DNA from: Streptomyces endophytica
GTDB taxonomy: Bacteria; Actinomycetota; Actinomycetes; Streptomycetales; Streptomycetaceae
NCBI RefSeq assembly: GCF_026153355.1
Contig: NZ_CP110636.1
Location: forward strand, 2,108,001 to 2,172,000
Reading direction: 5' to 3'
DNA length: 64,000 nt
In this document: positions 40,429 through 49,861 of the stretch, piece after piece
Position numbering within the stretch: position 1 is the first letter of the stretch
Layout of the letters: every line of letters begins with the position of its first letter
The notes under the pieces: generated by a model
Databases searched by the model: none
Seen by the model: only the letters and a program-made list of their open reading frames with translations
Told to the model about the DNA's origin: nothing
Made by a program: the position numbers and the translations under genes

Positions 40429-41621
40429 TTGGTGAGGGTGGAGAGTAGCGCATCGATCTCTTCAGGGGTGTTGTGGAGGTGCAGGCTCACCCTTACGGAG
40501 CCGTCCGTCGCACCGGTGGCCGCGCCGGCCTGGCAGTGGTGGTCACAGCGGACCATGAAGCCGTGGCTGTAGAGGATGAAGCCGAGGTCCTGGGAGCTGA
40601 TCGCGTGGTGGCGGAAGGTCACCAGGCTGCGCCGCCGCTGCACCGGGGAGGCGGCGGACAGGCTGGCCCGGCAGCCGAGGACCTCGTACGCGGGCAGCCG
40701 GCTCAGGCCGTCGGTGAGCCGGGTGGTCAGCGCCACCGTCCAGCGCTCGATCCGGTCCGGGCCCGCCGCGTCCAGCCAGTCCAGGGCCGCCGCCAGTCCG
40801 GCGATCCCGGCGGTGTTGGGGGTGCCCTGCCAGCCGCCGGGGCGGAAGGCGGGGCCGCGCAGCCCGCGGGACCAGATCGCGCCGGTGCCGGGCGGGGCCA
40901 GCGCCTTGTGCCCGGAGAAGACGACGAAGTCCACGTCGAGGTCGGCCACCGAGACCGGGAGGTGGCCGATGCTCTGGGCGGCGTCGAGGCAGATCGGCAC
41001 CTCGGGGCCGACCGCCGCGCGGAGGCGGTGGACGTTCATGTCGGCGCCGTAGACGTGGTGCACATGGGTCGCGGCGAGGAAACGGGTGCGCGGGCCGACC
41101 AGCGCGGCGAGCGCGGCGGGGTCGTAGTCACCGGATCCGTCCTGGTACGGCAGGGCGCGGACCTCGATGCGCAGACCGCGGGCGGCCAGCAGCGCCTGCG
41201 CCTCCAGCCAGGGGGCGAGGTTGGCCTGGTGGTCCGCGAAGGGGACGACGATCTCGTCGCCGTCGGTGAGCCAGGTGGCCAGCCAGTCCCGGGCGACGGT
41301 GCGCAGGCCCTCGGTGGTGCCGCCGGTGAAGTGGACGGTGGAGCGGTCCGGGGCGGGGTCGTGCAGGAACTCCGTCACGCGGTCCCGGGTCCGCGTCACC
41401 AGGGCCGTGGTGGCGTTGGCCCAGGGATAGGTGCCCCGGCCGGCGTTGGCGTTGGAGGTCGTGAGGTAGGTGTGCACGGCGTCCAGGACGGCCCGCGGCT
41501 TCTGGGTGGTGGCCGCGCTGTCGAGGTAGGCCAGCTCCGGGTGGGCGGTGATGATCGGGAACTGCTCGCGCAACGGGCGCTGCCAGGACCGCAGCGCGGC
41601 CACGTCGTCCGCGGGGGCCAC
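40419..41621 (-). CDS. Class V aminotransferase / cysteine desulfurase-like (SufS type)
   Basis: 400 residues, GTG 41621. It has LAYLDSAATTQKPRAVLDAV, the PLP lysine in FVVFSGHKALAPPGTGAIWS, and near the end VRCDHHCQAGA, matching the GHHCAQ catalytic-Cys loop of group II desulfurases. It follows the cysteine synthase-rhodanese gene by four bases in a three-gene operon. It could release sulfur from cysteine or act as a lyase on a sulfur- or amino-acid intermediate made by its neighbours. Confidence 0.85.
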   Translation of the reverse strand: MAPADDVAALRSWQRPLREQFPIITAHPELAYLDSAATTQKPRAVLDAVHTYLTTSNANAGRGTYPWANATTALVTRTRDRVTEFLHDPAPDRSTVHFTGGTTEGLRTVARDWLATWLTDGDEIVVPFADHQANLAPWLEAQALLAARGLRIEVRALPYQDGSGDYDPAALAALVGPRTRFLAATHVHHVYGADMNVHRLRAAVGPEVPICLDAAQSIGHLPVSVADLDVDFVVFSGHKALAPPGTGAIWSRGLRGPAFRPGGWQGTPNTAGIAGLAAALDWLDAAGPDRIERWTVALTTRLTDGLSRLPAYEVLGCRASLSAASPVQRRRSLVTFRHHAISSQDLGFILYSHGFMVRCDHHCQAGAATGATDGSVRVSLHLHNTPEEIDALLSTLTNLQ

Positions 41622-41625
41622 CGCG

Positions 41626-42945
41626 TCAGTCCCGTACCAGCGGGGCGCCCGCGTCGCGCCAGGCGATGATGCCGCCGGCCAGGCTGCGGACGTCGGGATG
41701 GCCCATCCGCGTCAGCAGCGCCGCGTAGCTCCGGGACTTCTCGCCGACCGGGCACGCCAGCAGCACCGGCTGCCGGGTGCTGAACGGCAGCCCGCCGCGG
41801 ACGAGTTCGTCGAAGAGCTCGTCGACGATGTTGATCGAGCCGTCGATGTGCAGCGCGGCGTACGCGAACGGGCCGCGCAGATCGACGACCAGCGGGCGCT
41901 CGGCCGCGAGCCACTTCTGTGCGTCGGCGACCTCGATGACGGTGGCCGCGCTGACCTCGGCGTCGGTGAGGGTGGCGACGGAGTTCGTCACCGGCGGCCG
42001 GCCGAGCAGCTCGGGGCGGCGGTCGCGGACGTAGCTGAGGTAGCTCTCGACCCGGTCGCAGACGATGAAGACCGCGGTGGCGCGCTCGGTCAACCCGTCG
42101 TCCAGCGGCCGGAGATGGCGCACCGTGCCGTGGTACGCGGCGCCGCCCGTGGGCCCGGCGAGCAGACCGCAGCGGCGGTTGAGCGTGAGCATCCCGTCGA
42201 TCGCCTCGTCCGCGCTCACCGCCTCGATCGCGTCGTACGTGGCCGGGTCGAACAGCCCGACCTCGTGCACCTCGTCGAGGGTCCGGATGCCCGGTATGAA
42301 GTCCGACTTCTGGCCGACCAGGCCGATGACCCGGACCGCCGGGTCGTGCGCGCGCAGGGCCCGGGCGACGCCGGTGGACGAGCCGGCGGTGCCCACACAG
42401 GCGATGAACCAGTCCGGGGCGCGCCCGTCCAGGTCGGCGAGGATCTCCGGGCCGGTGCCGGTCGCATGGGCCTCGGTGTTGCGGGCGTTGAAGTACTGGT
42501 CGGTGTGCAGGCTCGTCCCGCCCGGCCGGGCCAGCTCCTGGTGGAAGAGGGTCAGCGGGTCCTCGGTGTCGGTCGGGTCCAGGCACTCGGTCCGGCCCGG
42601 CAGCTCCTCGATCCGCGCGCCGAGCAACAGCAGCAGCTCCTTGATCTCCGGCACCCGCATGCGGTTGGTGACGCTCTTGAACGACAGCCCGTGCATGCCC
42701 GCGATCACGGCCAGGGCCTTGGCGGTGTTGCCGCTGGACAGCTCGACGAGCGTGGCGTCCCGCTCGACCGCGCCGGGCAGGCCGGGGCGGGCCATGTGCC
42801 AGGCCGCCCGGTCCTTGACCGAGCCGAACGGGTTGAGCATCTCCAGCTTCGCGTAGAGGTCGATGTGGCGCAGGCCGTGCACGGCCGGGTCGATGCGTAC
42901 CAACGGGGTGTTGCCGATGGCGTCGGTGATGCTGTCGTACCTCAT
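41626..42945 (-). CDS. PLP-dependent cysteine-synthase-family enzyme fused to a rhodanese domain
   Basis: 439 residues. The N-terminal 320 residues are a CysK/SbnA-type fold II enzyme (AIGNTPLVRID, PLP Lys in NPFGSVKDRAAWHMA, SSGNTAKALAVIAG, FIACVGTAGSSTGVARAL). The C-terminal 100 are a rhodanese domain with active Cys in PVLLACPVGEKSRSYAALL. Fusion of a beta-replacing enzyme and a sulfurtransferase suggests channelling of persulfide sulfur. Its ATG overlaps the stop of the upstream decarboxylase-like gene. Confidence 0.88.
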   Translation of the reverse strand: MRYDSITDAIGNTPLVRIDPAVHGLRHIDLYAKLEMLNPFGSVKDRAAWHMARPGLPGAVERDATLVELSSGNTAKALAVIAGMHGLSFKSVTNRMRVPEIKELLLLLGARIEELPGRTECLDPTDTEDPLTLFHQELARPGGTSLHTDQYFNARNTEAHATGTGPEILADLDGRAPDWFIACVGTAGSSTGVARALRAHDPAVRVIGLVGQKSDFIPGIRTLDEVHEVGLFDPATYDAIEAVSADEAIDGMLTLNRRCGLLAGPTGGAAYHGTVRHLRPLDDGLTERATAVFIVCDRVESYLSYVRDRRPELLGRPPVTNSVATLTDAEVSAATVIEVADAQKWLAAERPLVVDLRGPFAYAALHIDGSINIVDELFDELVRGGLPFSTRQPVLLACPVGEKSRSYAALLTRMGHPDVRSLAGGIIAWRDAGAPLVRD

Positions 42946-44424
42946 GCCGTGAGTCCCCAGGAGGTGTGAGCGGCCAGTACTGCTCGTCGAGGCACCACCG
43001 CCAGGTGCCGCCCTCCTCCCAGGCGGCGACCTTGCGCGCGAGGGGCTGCCCCTGCGCGCGGGTGGCGTGGAAGTCCATGCAGTAGCCGGCGGTGTTGGCG
43101 AAGGCGAGCAGATCGCCCGGCCGGGGCGGCCGGGGCAGGAAGACGGTCCGGCGGGTGATCAGATCGGTCTCCAGGCACAGGCCGCCGGTGAGATGGACCG
43201 GGTACGCGGGCCCCGCACCGCCCCGGCCGTTCCCCTCGGCCGGGGTACGCGGGACGACCACCGGGTCCATCAGGACGCCGTGCTCCTCCAGCCCGACGTC
43301 GCCCGCGGTCATCGCCAGCCGCACGAGCGGGGGCCGTCGCCGTGCTCCCGCACCTCCAGCACCCGGGCCAGGGACAGCCCGCACTGGTCGGCCAGCGCCC
43401 GGCCCGGCTCGCTGTAGAGGTCGTAGAGGTTCTCCAGCAGCAGCGTGCCCAGCGGGCGGCCGCCCAGGCCCGCGGCCGGGCGGGCCAGCAGCGCGTCGAG
43501 GTAGGCAGGCCCGGCGACCGGGCGGTACGCCGGGTAGAGGCCGAGCGCACCGCGCAGGGTGCCGCCCTCGGCGCGCAGGCCGTATCCGTGCCCGCCCCAG
43601 GTCAGCGGCGGGCGGATGCCGAGCACGGCCTCGGTGAGCGCGGTGGTGTAGCGGTCCCAAGCGGCCCCGTCCGCGAGGTAGTTGACGCCGAAGCCGCCGC
43701 CGACGTCGAGCGCGCGGGGCCGGTGCCCGCGGCGGCGCAGGGCATCCAGTGCCGTCAGGCAGCCCTCCAGCGCGATGGCCTTCTCGTCCAGGCTGGTGGT
43801 GTCCAGGTGGTAGGCGACGCCGACCGGTTCGACGGCGTCCTGGTGGCGGTCGACCGCGTCCAGCAGGCCCTTGAGCGCCCGTACCGGCGTCCCGAACCGG
43901 CTCGGCCGCGAGCGGACCGTGACCCCGGACGCCGACTCGAACCCCGACAGCCGCAGCAGGATGCGTAATCGGGGCAGGCCGCGGGCGCGTACGAGGGCGG
44001 CCAGGCCGGTCAGTTCCTCCTCGCCGTCCACACCGACCAGGACGCCGGACAGGGCGGCGAGCCAGCGGAACGCCGGGTCCTTGGGGCCGGTCGCCAGGAT
44101 CCGCTCCGGCGCGAACCCGGCGCCGAGGGCGTGCCGGAGCTCGTCCAGCGACGCCACGTCGATGCCGGCGTCGGTCGCCGCCAGCCGCCGGACCAGGGCC
44201 TGCGAGCGGTTCGTCTTGTGTGCGAAGAACACCTGGCCGCCGAGGCCGTGCCGGCGGTGGGCGGCGCGGAACCGGCCGACGTTCGTGGCGATCCGCTCCG
44301 GCAGGACGACGTTGAGCGGGGAGCCGAGGCCGTCGACGAGGGCGTGCAGCAGGCCCGGCTCGGACAGCAACGACGACAGCGGCGGCTCCAGGCGCGGTAC
44401 CAGGTGAAGAGGGGCACCGTGCAT
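42942..44424 (-). CDS. Y4yA-like fold-III PLP decarboxylase/racemase-type enzyme (two frameshifts)
   Basis: About 494 residues, ATG 44424 behind ggagggaag. The alanine-racemase-like barrel has the PLP Lys in GGQVFFAHKTNRSQALVRRL and RALDVGGGFGVNYLADGA; the C-terminal domain has GDLLAFANTAGYCMDFHATR. This is the plan of ornithine/DAP decarboxylase relatives called Y4yA. Frame breaks at ggggg 43329-43333 and near 42965-42970 (restored end SWGLTA). First gene of the PLP operon. With CysK-like and desulfurase-like partners it might make an unusual amino acid; product unknown. Confidence 0.75.
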
Positions 44425-44735
44425 CCCGGAACTTCCCTCCCCGGCGAGGAACGAGACGGATCCCAGTTCGACCTGGGCCCTATGACCCTTTCCATTCGCC
44501 GGGCCGTTTACCCGGCGGCGGGGAGACGGATCCGGCCGGCGCGCGGGCACCGTGGCCGGGTTGTGCCGGGGAGCAACGGCCCACCAGGGATGCCGGAAAG
44601 CGAGGGCCGTCACGGTGAATCCAGTGGTCGGAGAGGGTGAATGAGAGGGACGGGCCGTTGCACAGGCTTGGTGCAGGCGGGCCCGCCCGGTAGCAAGACC
44701 GCGGGTTCATCCATCGCGAAGTGCAGGAGCGCACA
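44425..44735. other. Divergent promoter region
   Basis: The gap separates the PLP operon from the rightward secreted-protein gene. It contains ggatccg/cggatcc-type words and no protein-like frame. Promoters for both sides are assumed. Confidence 0.35.
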
Positions 44736-45122
44736 GTGAAGAAGAGAACACGCGTCAGCATCGTGATCGCAGGAGCTTGCGGCATGCTCCTGGCCGCCGG
44801 CGGGGTCAGCCCCGCCCTGGCCTGGGACGGCGGGTACGGGGGGTTCGGAACGGGCGGCAACGTGATCGACAGCGACGTCTGGGCCTCCTTCCACTCCATC
44901 ATCCGCTGCTCGCCGCGGGCCCGGGTCTGCGTCAACGGACCGGTCAACTCCGGTAATACGAAGAACTCGCAGAACGTCCACATGTCCGGCAACAACAGCG
45001 ACAGCGGCAGCCCGACCAACAGCAACGGCAACACGAACGTCGACAGTGGTGGCACGACGGGTGCCGAGAACCACACCGGCAACGACATCCAGCACAACGG
45101 CCCCGGATCGACCAAGATCTGA
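44736..45122 (+). CDS. Secreted Asn/Ser/Gly-rich small protein A
   Basis: 128 residues from GTG 44736 behind gcaggagc. Signal peptide with cleavage near SPALA (VSIVIAGACGMLLAAGG). The mature part has IIRCSPRARVCVNGPVNSGN followed by repeated SGN/NSN words. Cys-x-NGPV-x-SGN is shared with the convergent gene at 45194-45607, so the two are paralogs. No enzyme motif; likely an extracellular or cell-surface protein. Confidence 0.7.
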   Translation: MKKRTRVSIVIAGACGMLLAAGGVSPALAWDGGYGGFGTGGNVIDSDVWASFHSIIRCSPRARVCVNGPVNSGNTKNSQNVHMSGNNSDSGSPTNSNGNTNVDSGGTTGAENHTGNDIQHNGPGSTKI

Positions 45123-45134
45123 CGGCCAACTGCG

Positions 45135-45174
45135 GCGGCCCCGCTTCCCGGTTCGTACCGGGAAGCGGGGCCGC
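45135..45174. terminator. 17-bp perfect hairpin, bidirectional
   Basis: gcggccccgcttcccgg pairs exactly with ccgggaagcggggccgc around a 6-base loop, between the convergent secreted-protein genes. Confidence 0.85.
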
Positions 45175-45193
45175 TGTGTGAGGTGCGGACGGG

Positions 45194-45607
45194 TCAGGGA
45201 TGCAGCTTGAGGATCTTCTGGACGGTGTTGCCGCTGCCCTGCTGGGCGCCGCTGACCAGGTTGGAGCTGTTGGTCGAGCCGTTGGTGTTCGCGAAGTTGC
45301 CGCTGTGGTTCGGGTTGCCGTGGTTGATGAAGTTGCCGCTGTGCACGCTGTTGCCGCTGTGGACAGGACCGTTGATGCAGGGCTGCGGCGACGGCGAGTT
45401 GATCCTGGGGGACTTGTAGTGGAAATCGGCCAAGCGGTTGTTGCACACCACGCCCGAAATCATGCCGGTGACGGTGCCGAGGTCGGCCCCGACCGCCGCC
45501 GACAGCAGTGATTCGCCCGGAATGGTCACGGCCTGGGCGGTGTTGGTGCTGAGCAGCACCAGCCCGCATGCTCCGATGACGGTGCCCGCCTGCGCAAGTC
45601 TTCTCAC
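45194..45607 (-). CDS. Secreted Asn/Ser/Gly-rich small protein B
   Basis: 137 residues from GTG 45607 (gagggag ahead); ATG 45628 is an alternative. Signal peptide ends near NTAQA. The mature part has VVCNNRLADFHYKSP, then PCINGPVHSGNSVHSGN, HGNPNHSGNFANTNGS. It shares the Cys-x-NGPV-x-SGN motif and layout with protein A and faces it across a strong terminator. Function unknown. Confidence 0.7.
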   Translation of the reverse strand: MRRLAQAGTVIGACGLVLLSTNTAQAVTIPGESLLSAAVGADLGTVTGMISGVVCNNRLADFHYKSPRINSPSPQPCINGPVHSGNSVHSGNFINHGNPNHSGNFANTNGSTNSSNLVSGAQQGSGNTVQKILKLHP

Positions 45608-45863
45608 GATGCTCCCTCGCCTGTTCATCGTTCCGATGCCAGACGTATCGTGCTGCGCCCGCCGGTCCGCATCCCCCTTCAACCCGCAGGAGGTAAAACG
45701 CTCGTCGGCCAGAATCAGCCGGGTGGCCCAACAACTCGGGCAGGGGCGCTGCCGTTAGGGACGGACCGTCCCCGGGACCGGCCTCGTCCCGGAACGCCCC
45801 ACGGCGCACCCCCGGCATCGGGCCGGCGCGGCCCCGGGACGGCCCGCGGCCGCGCACCCCGGC

Positions 45864-46151
45864 TCAGAGCACCAGCCGCTCCGGCATCGGCTGCTTGACC
45901 CCGTCCAGCTCCAGCGTGCAGCGCGGCATGGACGGAACCAGGTGCGGCTGCCGCAGCAGGACCCGGAACGGGTGGACGGGTTCGTCGGGCAGCTCACCGC
46001 TCAGCACGTTCATCCCCGGCGCGTGGTGTTTGCGGTAGGCGACGACCTTGCCGTCGACGAGGAGCTCGACCTCCCCGTCCCGGCCGGGACCGACGTTCAC
46101 GGTGATCGAGTGGCCCCCCTGATCAAGGTGGAAGTGGTGGCTGTGCCCCAT
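45864..46151 (-). CDS. Small protein with His-rich N-terminus
   Basis: 95 residues, ATG 46151 behind ggaggtg. It begins MGHSHHFHLDQGGHSITVNV, then a beta-rich segment EVELLVDGKVVAYRKHH and LRQPHLVPSMPRCTLELDG. The histidines might bind metal. It is divergent from the M50 protease gene. I do not recognise the family. Confidence 0.6.
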   Translation of the reverse strand: MGHSHHFHLDQGGHSITVNVGPGRDGEVELLVDGKVVAYRKHHAPGMNVLSGELPDEPVHPFRVLLRQPHLVPSMPRCTLELDGVKQPMPERLVL

Positions 46152-46274
46152 GGCGCACCTCCGGCAGAGCCCGGTACGGACGGTGCGACCGCGATCGCGG
46201 CCGTATGACCAGCGTAGGACGCCTGTCCAGCGGAGAACCCGGCCCGCGAGCGACAATGGGCGTGGGAGACGGCG

Positions 46275-47423
46275 ATGAACGGCTCGGTGCGTGTCGGACA
46301 GGTTGCCGGGGTACCGCTGCGGATGCACTGGAGCGTGCCCCTGCTGGTGGTGATGTTCGCCTACGGACTCGGCCGGCAGGCCCTGCCCGCCTGGACCCCG
46401 GGCCGGCCGGAGGCGGTCTACGCCCTCGCCGGGGTCGTCGGTGCCGCGCTGCTCACCGGCAGCCTGCTGCTGCACGAGACCGCCCATGCCGCGACCGCCC
46501 GCCGGAAGCAGATCTCCGTCGAGGACGTGACGCTGTGGGCGCTGGGCGGGATGACCCGGATGGGCCGGCCGCAGACCGCCGCCGCGGCCTTCGCGGTCGC
46601 CGTCAGCGGCCCGCTCACCAGCCTGCTCATCGGCGGCGCCGCGCTCGGCGCCGGCATCGGGCTGGCCCAGCTCACCGGCTGGGCCGAGGTGCCCGCGGTG
46701 GTGCTGATGTGGCTCGGCTGGGCCAACCTCTTCCTCGGCGTCTTCAACCTGCTGCCGGCCGTACCGCTCGACGGCGGGCGGGTCGTCCAGGCCGTCCTGT
46801 GGTGGCGGACCGGGGACCGCGAGCGGGCCGACCTGGCGGCCTCCCGGAGCGGCCAGGTGCTCGCCGTCCTGCTGGTGGCCGGCGGCTGGATCTCGGTGCT
46901 GCGCGGGGCGCCGGGCGGCCTGTGGATCGTCTTCGTCGGGCTCTTCGTGATGGTCGTGGCCGGCGCGGAACACCGCCGCGCCGCGCTCCACACCGAGCTG
47001 CGGGGCCTGCGGGTCGCCGACGCCATGACGGCCCCGGTGACCAGCGGCGCCGACTGGCTGAGCGTCCAGCGGTTCATCGACGAGGTGGCCGTGCCCGCGC
47101 ACCACTCCGCGCTGCCGCTGCTGGACTTCGAGGGCCGCCCCAGCGGGCTCGTCCAGCTGCGCCGGCTGGCGGCCGTACCGCCGGCCGAGCGGGAGACGCT
47201 GCGGGTGCGCGAGGTGGCGGTGCCGCTGTCGCAGTGCGCGGTCGCCGCCCCGGACGAGGAGCTCGGCGAGGCGATCGACCGGATCGGGCTGCGCACCGGC
47301 CCGCGCATCCTGGTCGTCGACGGCGGCCACCTCGTCGGGATCGTCACCGCCAAGGACATCACCCGGCTCCTGCGGCGCCGCACGCTGGACGGCAGCGGCA
47401 GCGGCAGCGGCGGCCAGGGCTGA
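46275..47423 (+). CDS. Site-2-type (M50) membrane metalloprotease with CBS domains
   Basis: 382 residues. Several membrane helices; zinc motif HETAH in LLLHETAHAATARR; second motif LLPAVPLDGGRVVQAVLWW with the Asp ligand. The C-terminal 130 residues form a pair of CBS modules (VADAMTAPVTSGADWLSVQR, ILVVDGGHLVGIVTAKDITR) that usually sense adenine nucleotides. Intramembrane proteolysis of a regulator is the expected role. Followed by phosphatase and kinase genes on the same strand. Confidence 0.9.
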   Translation: MNGSVRVGQVAGVPLRMHWSVPLLVVMFAYGLGRQALPAWTPGRPEAVYALAGVVGAALLTGSLLLHETAHAATARRKQISVEDVTLWALGGMTRMGRPQTAAAAFAVAVSGPLTSLLIGGAALGAGIGLAQLTGWAEVPAVVLMWLGWANLFLGVFNLLPAVPLDGGRVVQAVLWWRTGDRERADLAASRSGQVLAVLLVAGGWISVLRGAPGGLWIVFVGLFVMVVAGAEHRRAALHTELRGLRVADAMTAPVTSGADWLSVQRFIDEVAVPAHHSALPLLDFEGRPSGLVQLRRLAAVPPAERETLRVREVAVPLSQCAVAAPDEELGEAIDRIGLRTGPRILVVDGGHLVGIVTAKDITRLLRRRTLDGSGSGSGGQG

Positions 47424-47465
47424 CCACGGCCGGCCCGCGCCGGCCGGAGAGAGACGGGACCCGCC

Positions 47466-48206
47466 ATGCCGTACATCACCGTCACCGCCCTCAGCCATCC
47501 CGGGCTGCTGCGCGACCACAACGAGGACAGCCTGGTGGCCGGGCCGTGGACGCTGTGCGGCACGGTGACCGAGAACCCGCAGACGCTGGTGTTCCCGCTG
47601 GGCACCCCGCTCGTGGTCGCGGTCGCCGACGGCATCGGCGGCCAGCCGGCCGGCGAGGTGGCCAGTGCGCTGACCGTCCGGCAACTGGCCGCGGTCGGCC
47701 CCGGGCTCGGCAGCGAGCAGGCGGTCCGGGAGGCCCTGGACGTCTGCAACCGGGCGGTGTACGCGGCCGCCGGGCGCGATCCGGAGCTGAGCACCATGGG
47801 CACGACGGTCGCCGGTGCGGTGGTGCTGCGCGAGTCCCTGGTGGTGTTCAACGTCGGCGACAGCCGGGTGCTGTCCGTGACCGAGGAGGGCCTGCACCGG
47901 ATGAGCGTGGACGACAGCCCGCCGCTCGCCCCGGGCCACCGCACCACCTCCCTGGTCACCCAGGCGCTCGGCGGCACCCGTACGTACAACGAGATCACCC
48001 CGCACGTCACCACCGCCCCGCTCACCCCGCTCGACCGCTACCTGGTGTGCACCGACGGCCTGACCGACCCGGTCCCCGAATCCGCCCTCGGCGACCTCCT
48101 GCGCGCCCACGACACCGGCCGGGCCGCCTTCGAATTGTGGAAGACCGCCATCGAGGCCGGTGGGCCGGACAACATCACGCTGGCGCTGATCGGCATCGGG
48201 GAGTGA
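47466..48206 (+). CDS. PP2C-family Ser/Thr protein phosphatase
   Basis: 246 residues. Metal-binding motifs are present: HPGLLRDHNEDSLVAG, VVAVADGIGGQPAGEVAS, VFNVGDSRVLSV, YLVCTDGLTDPV and AGGPDNITLALIG. Soluble PPM phosphatase. It lies 42 bases after the protease and 143 before the kinase, so a local reversible phosphorylation module is likely. Confidence 0.92.
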   Translation: MPYITVTALSHPGLLRDHNEDSLVAGPWTLCGTVTENPQTLVFPLGTPLVVAVADGIGGQPAGEVASALTVRQLAAVGPGLGSEQAVREALDVCNRAVYAAAGRDPELSTMGTTVAGAVVLRESLVVFNVGDSRVLSVTEEGLHRMSVDDSPPLAPGHRTTSLVTQALGGTRTYNEITPHVTTAPLTPLDRYLVCTDGLTDPVPESALGDLLRAHDTGRAAFELWKTAIEAGGPDNITLALIGIGE

Positions 48207-48349
48207 CGGTCCCGGCGGCGCCCCGGACCACCCCAGGCCACCGCGGGGCGCAGTGGGGGATCCCACACGCCCTCCCCGCACGGAACCCGCCCCCGCCCGG
48301 TGACGTCTTCGGCCGTGGTGCAAACGGTGACGGTCCGTGGAGGAACCCG

Positions 48350-49861
48350 GTGGAGCGCAGGATGTTGGGGCAGCGTTACGAGCTGGTGGAACAGCTCGGG
48401 CAGGGCGGGATGGGGACCGTCCACCGGGCCGTCGACCACCGGCTGCGCCGCACCGTCGCGGTCAAGACGCTCTCCGCCGAGCTGGCGCGGCAGCCGGAGT
48501 TCCTGAGCCGGTTCCAGCGCGAGGCGCGGGCCGCGGCCGCGCTCAACCACCCCGGTGTGGCCACCGTGCACGACGTCGGCGAGGACACCGCGGACGGGTC
48601 CACCGAGCCCTATCTGGTGATGGAGTACGTCGAGGGCCGCACCCTGAGCCGGGTGCTCGACGCGGGCCCGCTGCCCCCGGCGCAGGCCGTCGACCTCACC
48701 TGCCAGGTGCTGGACGCGCTCGACCACAGCCACCGGCACGCCATCGTCCACCGGGACATCAAGCCCGCCAACGTGATGCTCACCGGCAACGGCACCGCCA
48801 AGGTCGTGGACTTCGGCATCGCCAAGGCGCTCAGCGAGGTGGCCACCCGGCTGACCGGCACGGGGGTGGCGGTCGGCACGCCCGCCTACCTCGCGCCGGA
48901 ACAGATCAACGGCGCCGAGACCGACCACCGCACCGACCTCTACGCGGTGGCCTGCCTGCTCCACGAACTGCTGACCGGGCGCCCGCCGTACACCGGGGAC
49001 TCGCCGTTCTCCGTCATGCACCAGCACCTGGCGGCGGACCCGGTCCCGCCGTCCCGGCTCCGGCCGGCACTGCCGCCCGCCCTCGACACGGTGATCCTCC
49101 GGGCGCTGCACAAGGACCGCGACGGCCGGTACCCGAGCGCCGCCGCGATGCGCACCGCCCTGACCGAGGCCGTCGCCCCCGCCCCCGAGCCCGTACCGGC
49201 CGCCGAACGGGTACCCGCGGCCGTCCCCGCCGTCGTCCCGACCCCCACCGCGCTCGATCCGCGGGCGGGGGCACCGGCCGGCCCGGCACCGTCGCACGAC
49301 CCGGCCCCGTCGGGCGGGCCGGCCGCCGCACCGGAGCCGGCACCGCGGCCGCGGCGCCGGTGGCTGGCCGGCGGGGTGGTCTTCCGGCCCACCGCCGAGG
49401 GCGCGGTGGCGCTGCTCGGCTGTGTGCTGTCGCTGGTCATCTCCCGCTCGCAGGTGATCGAGGTCGGCCAGTTCTCCCGCGTCGCGCTGCTCGCCGCGGT
49501 CGCCGGTGCGGTGCTCCTGCTCTGGTCGGCGCGGCTCGCCTGCGCGGTGGTGTGGGGCCCGGTCGCCGAGGCGGTGGCCGTGTGGTCCGAACTGGCCCGC
49601 GGCTACCTGGGCTGGGACACCCACTACGTCGTCATCGCCCTGCTCCTCGCGGTCGTCGCCGCGCTGTGCCTCGCCGCCGGGTACCGCGACGAACGTGCCG
49701 GCGGCTTCGCGCTGGTGGCCTTCTGGTTCACCGCCCTGACCGCCGTCTGGTTCTTCCTCGACGACCTACGCAAGATAGGCGTCTTCTACGTCCTCCTCCT
49801 CGCCGTCACCCTCGCCATCGGCACCCAGGTCCTCAAGTCCCGCACGCGGTCGGCCGCCTGA
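48350..49861 (+). CDS. Membrane Ser/Thr protein kinase (PASTA-less Pkn type)
   Basis: 503 residues from GTG 48350 behind ggaggaac. Full Hanks kinase at residues 10-270: QLGQGGMGTVHRAVDHRLRR, VAVKTLSAEL, HAIVHRDIKPANVMLTGNGT, KVVDFGIAKAL and TPAYLAPEQINGAE. Then an Ala/Pro linker of about 70 residues and four to five C-terminal membrane helices (GCVLSLVIS to [13 protein letters not shown]). No extracellular sensor domain. Its last 96 bases overlap the LysR gene on the other strand. Confidence 0.9.
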   Translation: MERRMLGQRYELVEQLGQGGMGTVHRAVDHRLRRTVAVKTLSAELARQPEFLSRFQREARAAAALNHPGVATVHDVGEDTADGSTEPYLVMEYVEGRTLSRVLDAGPLPPAQAVDLTCQVLDALDHSHRHAIVHRDIKPANVMLTGNGTAKVVDFGIAKALSEVATRLTGTGVAVGTPAYLAPEQINGAETDHRTDLYAVACLLHELLTGRPPYTGDSPFSVMHQHLAADPVPPSRLRPALPPALDTVILRALHKDRDGRYPSAAAMRTALTEAVAPAPEPVPAAERVPAAVPAVVPTPTALDPRAGAPAGPAPSHDPAPSGGPAAAPEPAPRPRRRWLAGGVVFRPTAEGAVALLGCVLSLVISRSQVIEVGQFSRVALLAAVAGAVLLLWSARLACAVVWGPVAEAVAVWSELARGYLGWDTHYVVIALLLAVVAALCLAAGYRDERAGGFALVAFWFTALTAVWFFLDDLRKIGVFYVLLLAVTLAIGTQVLKSRTRSAA

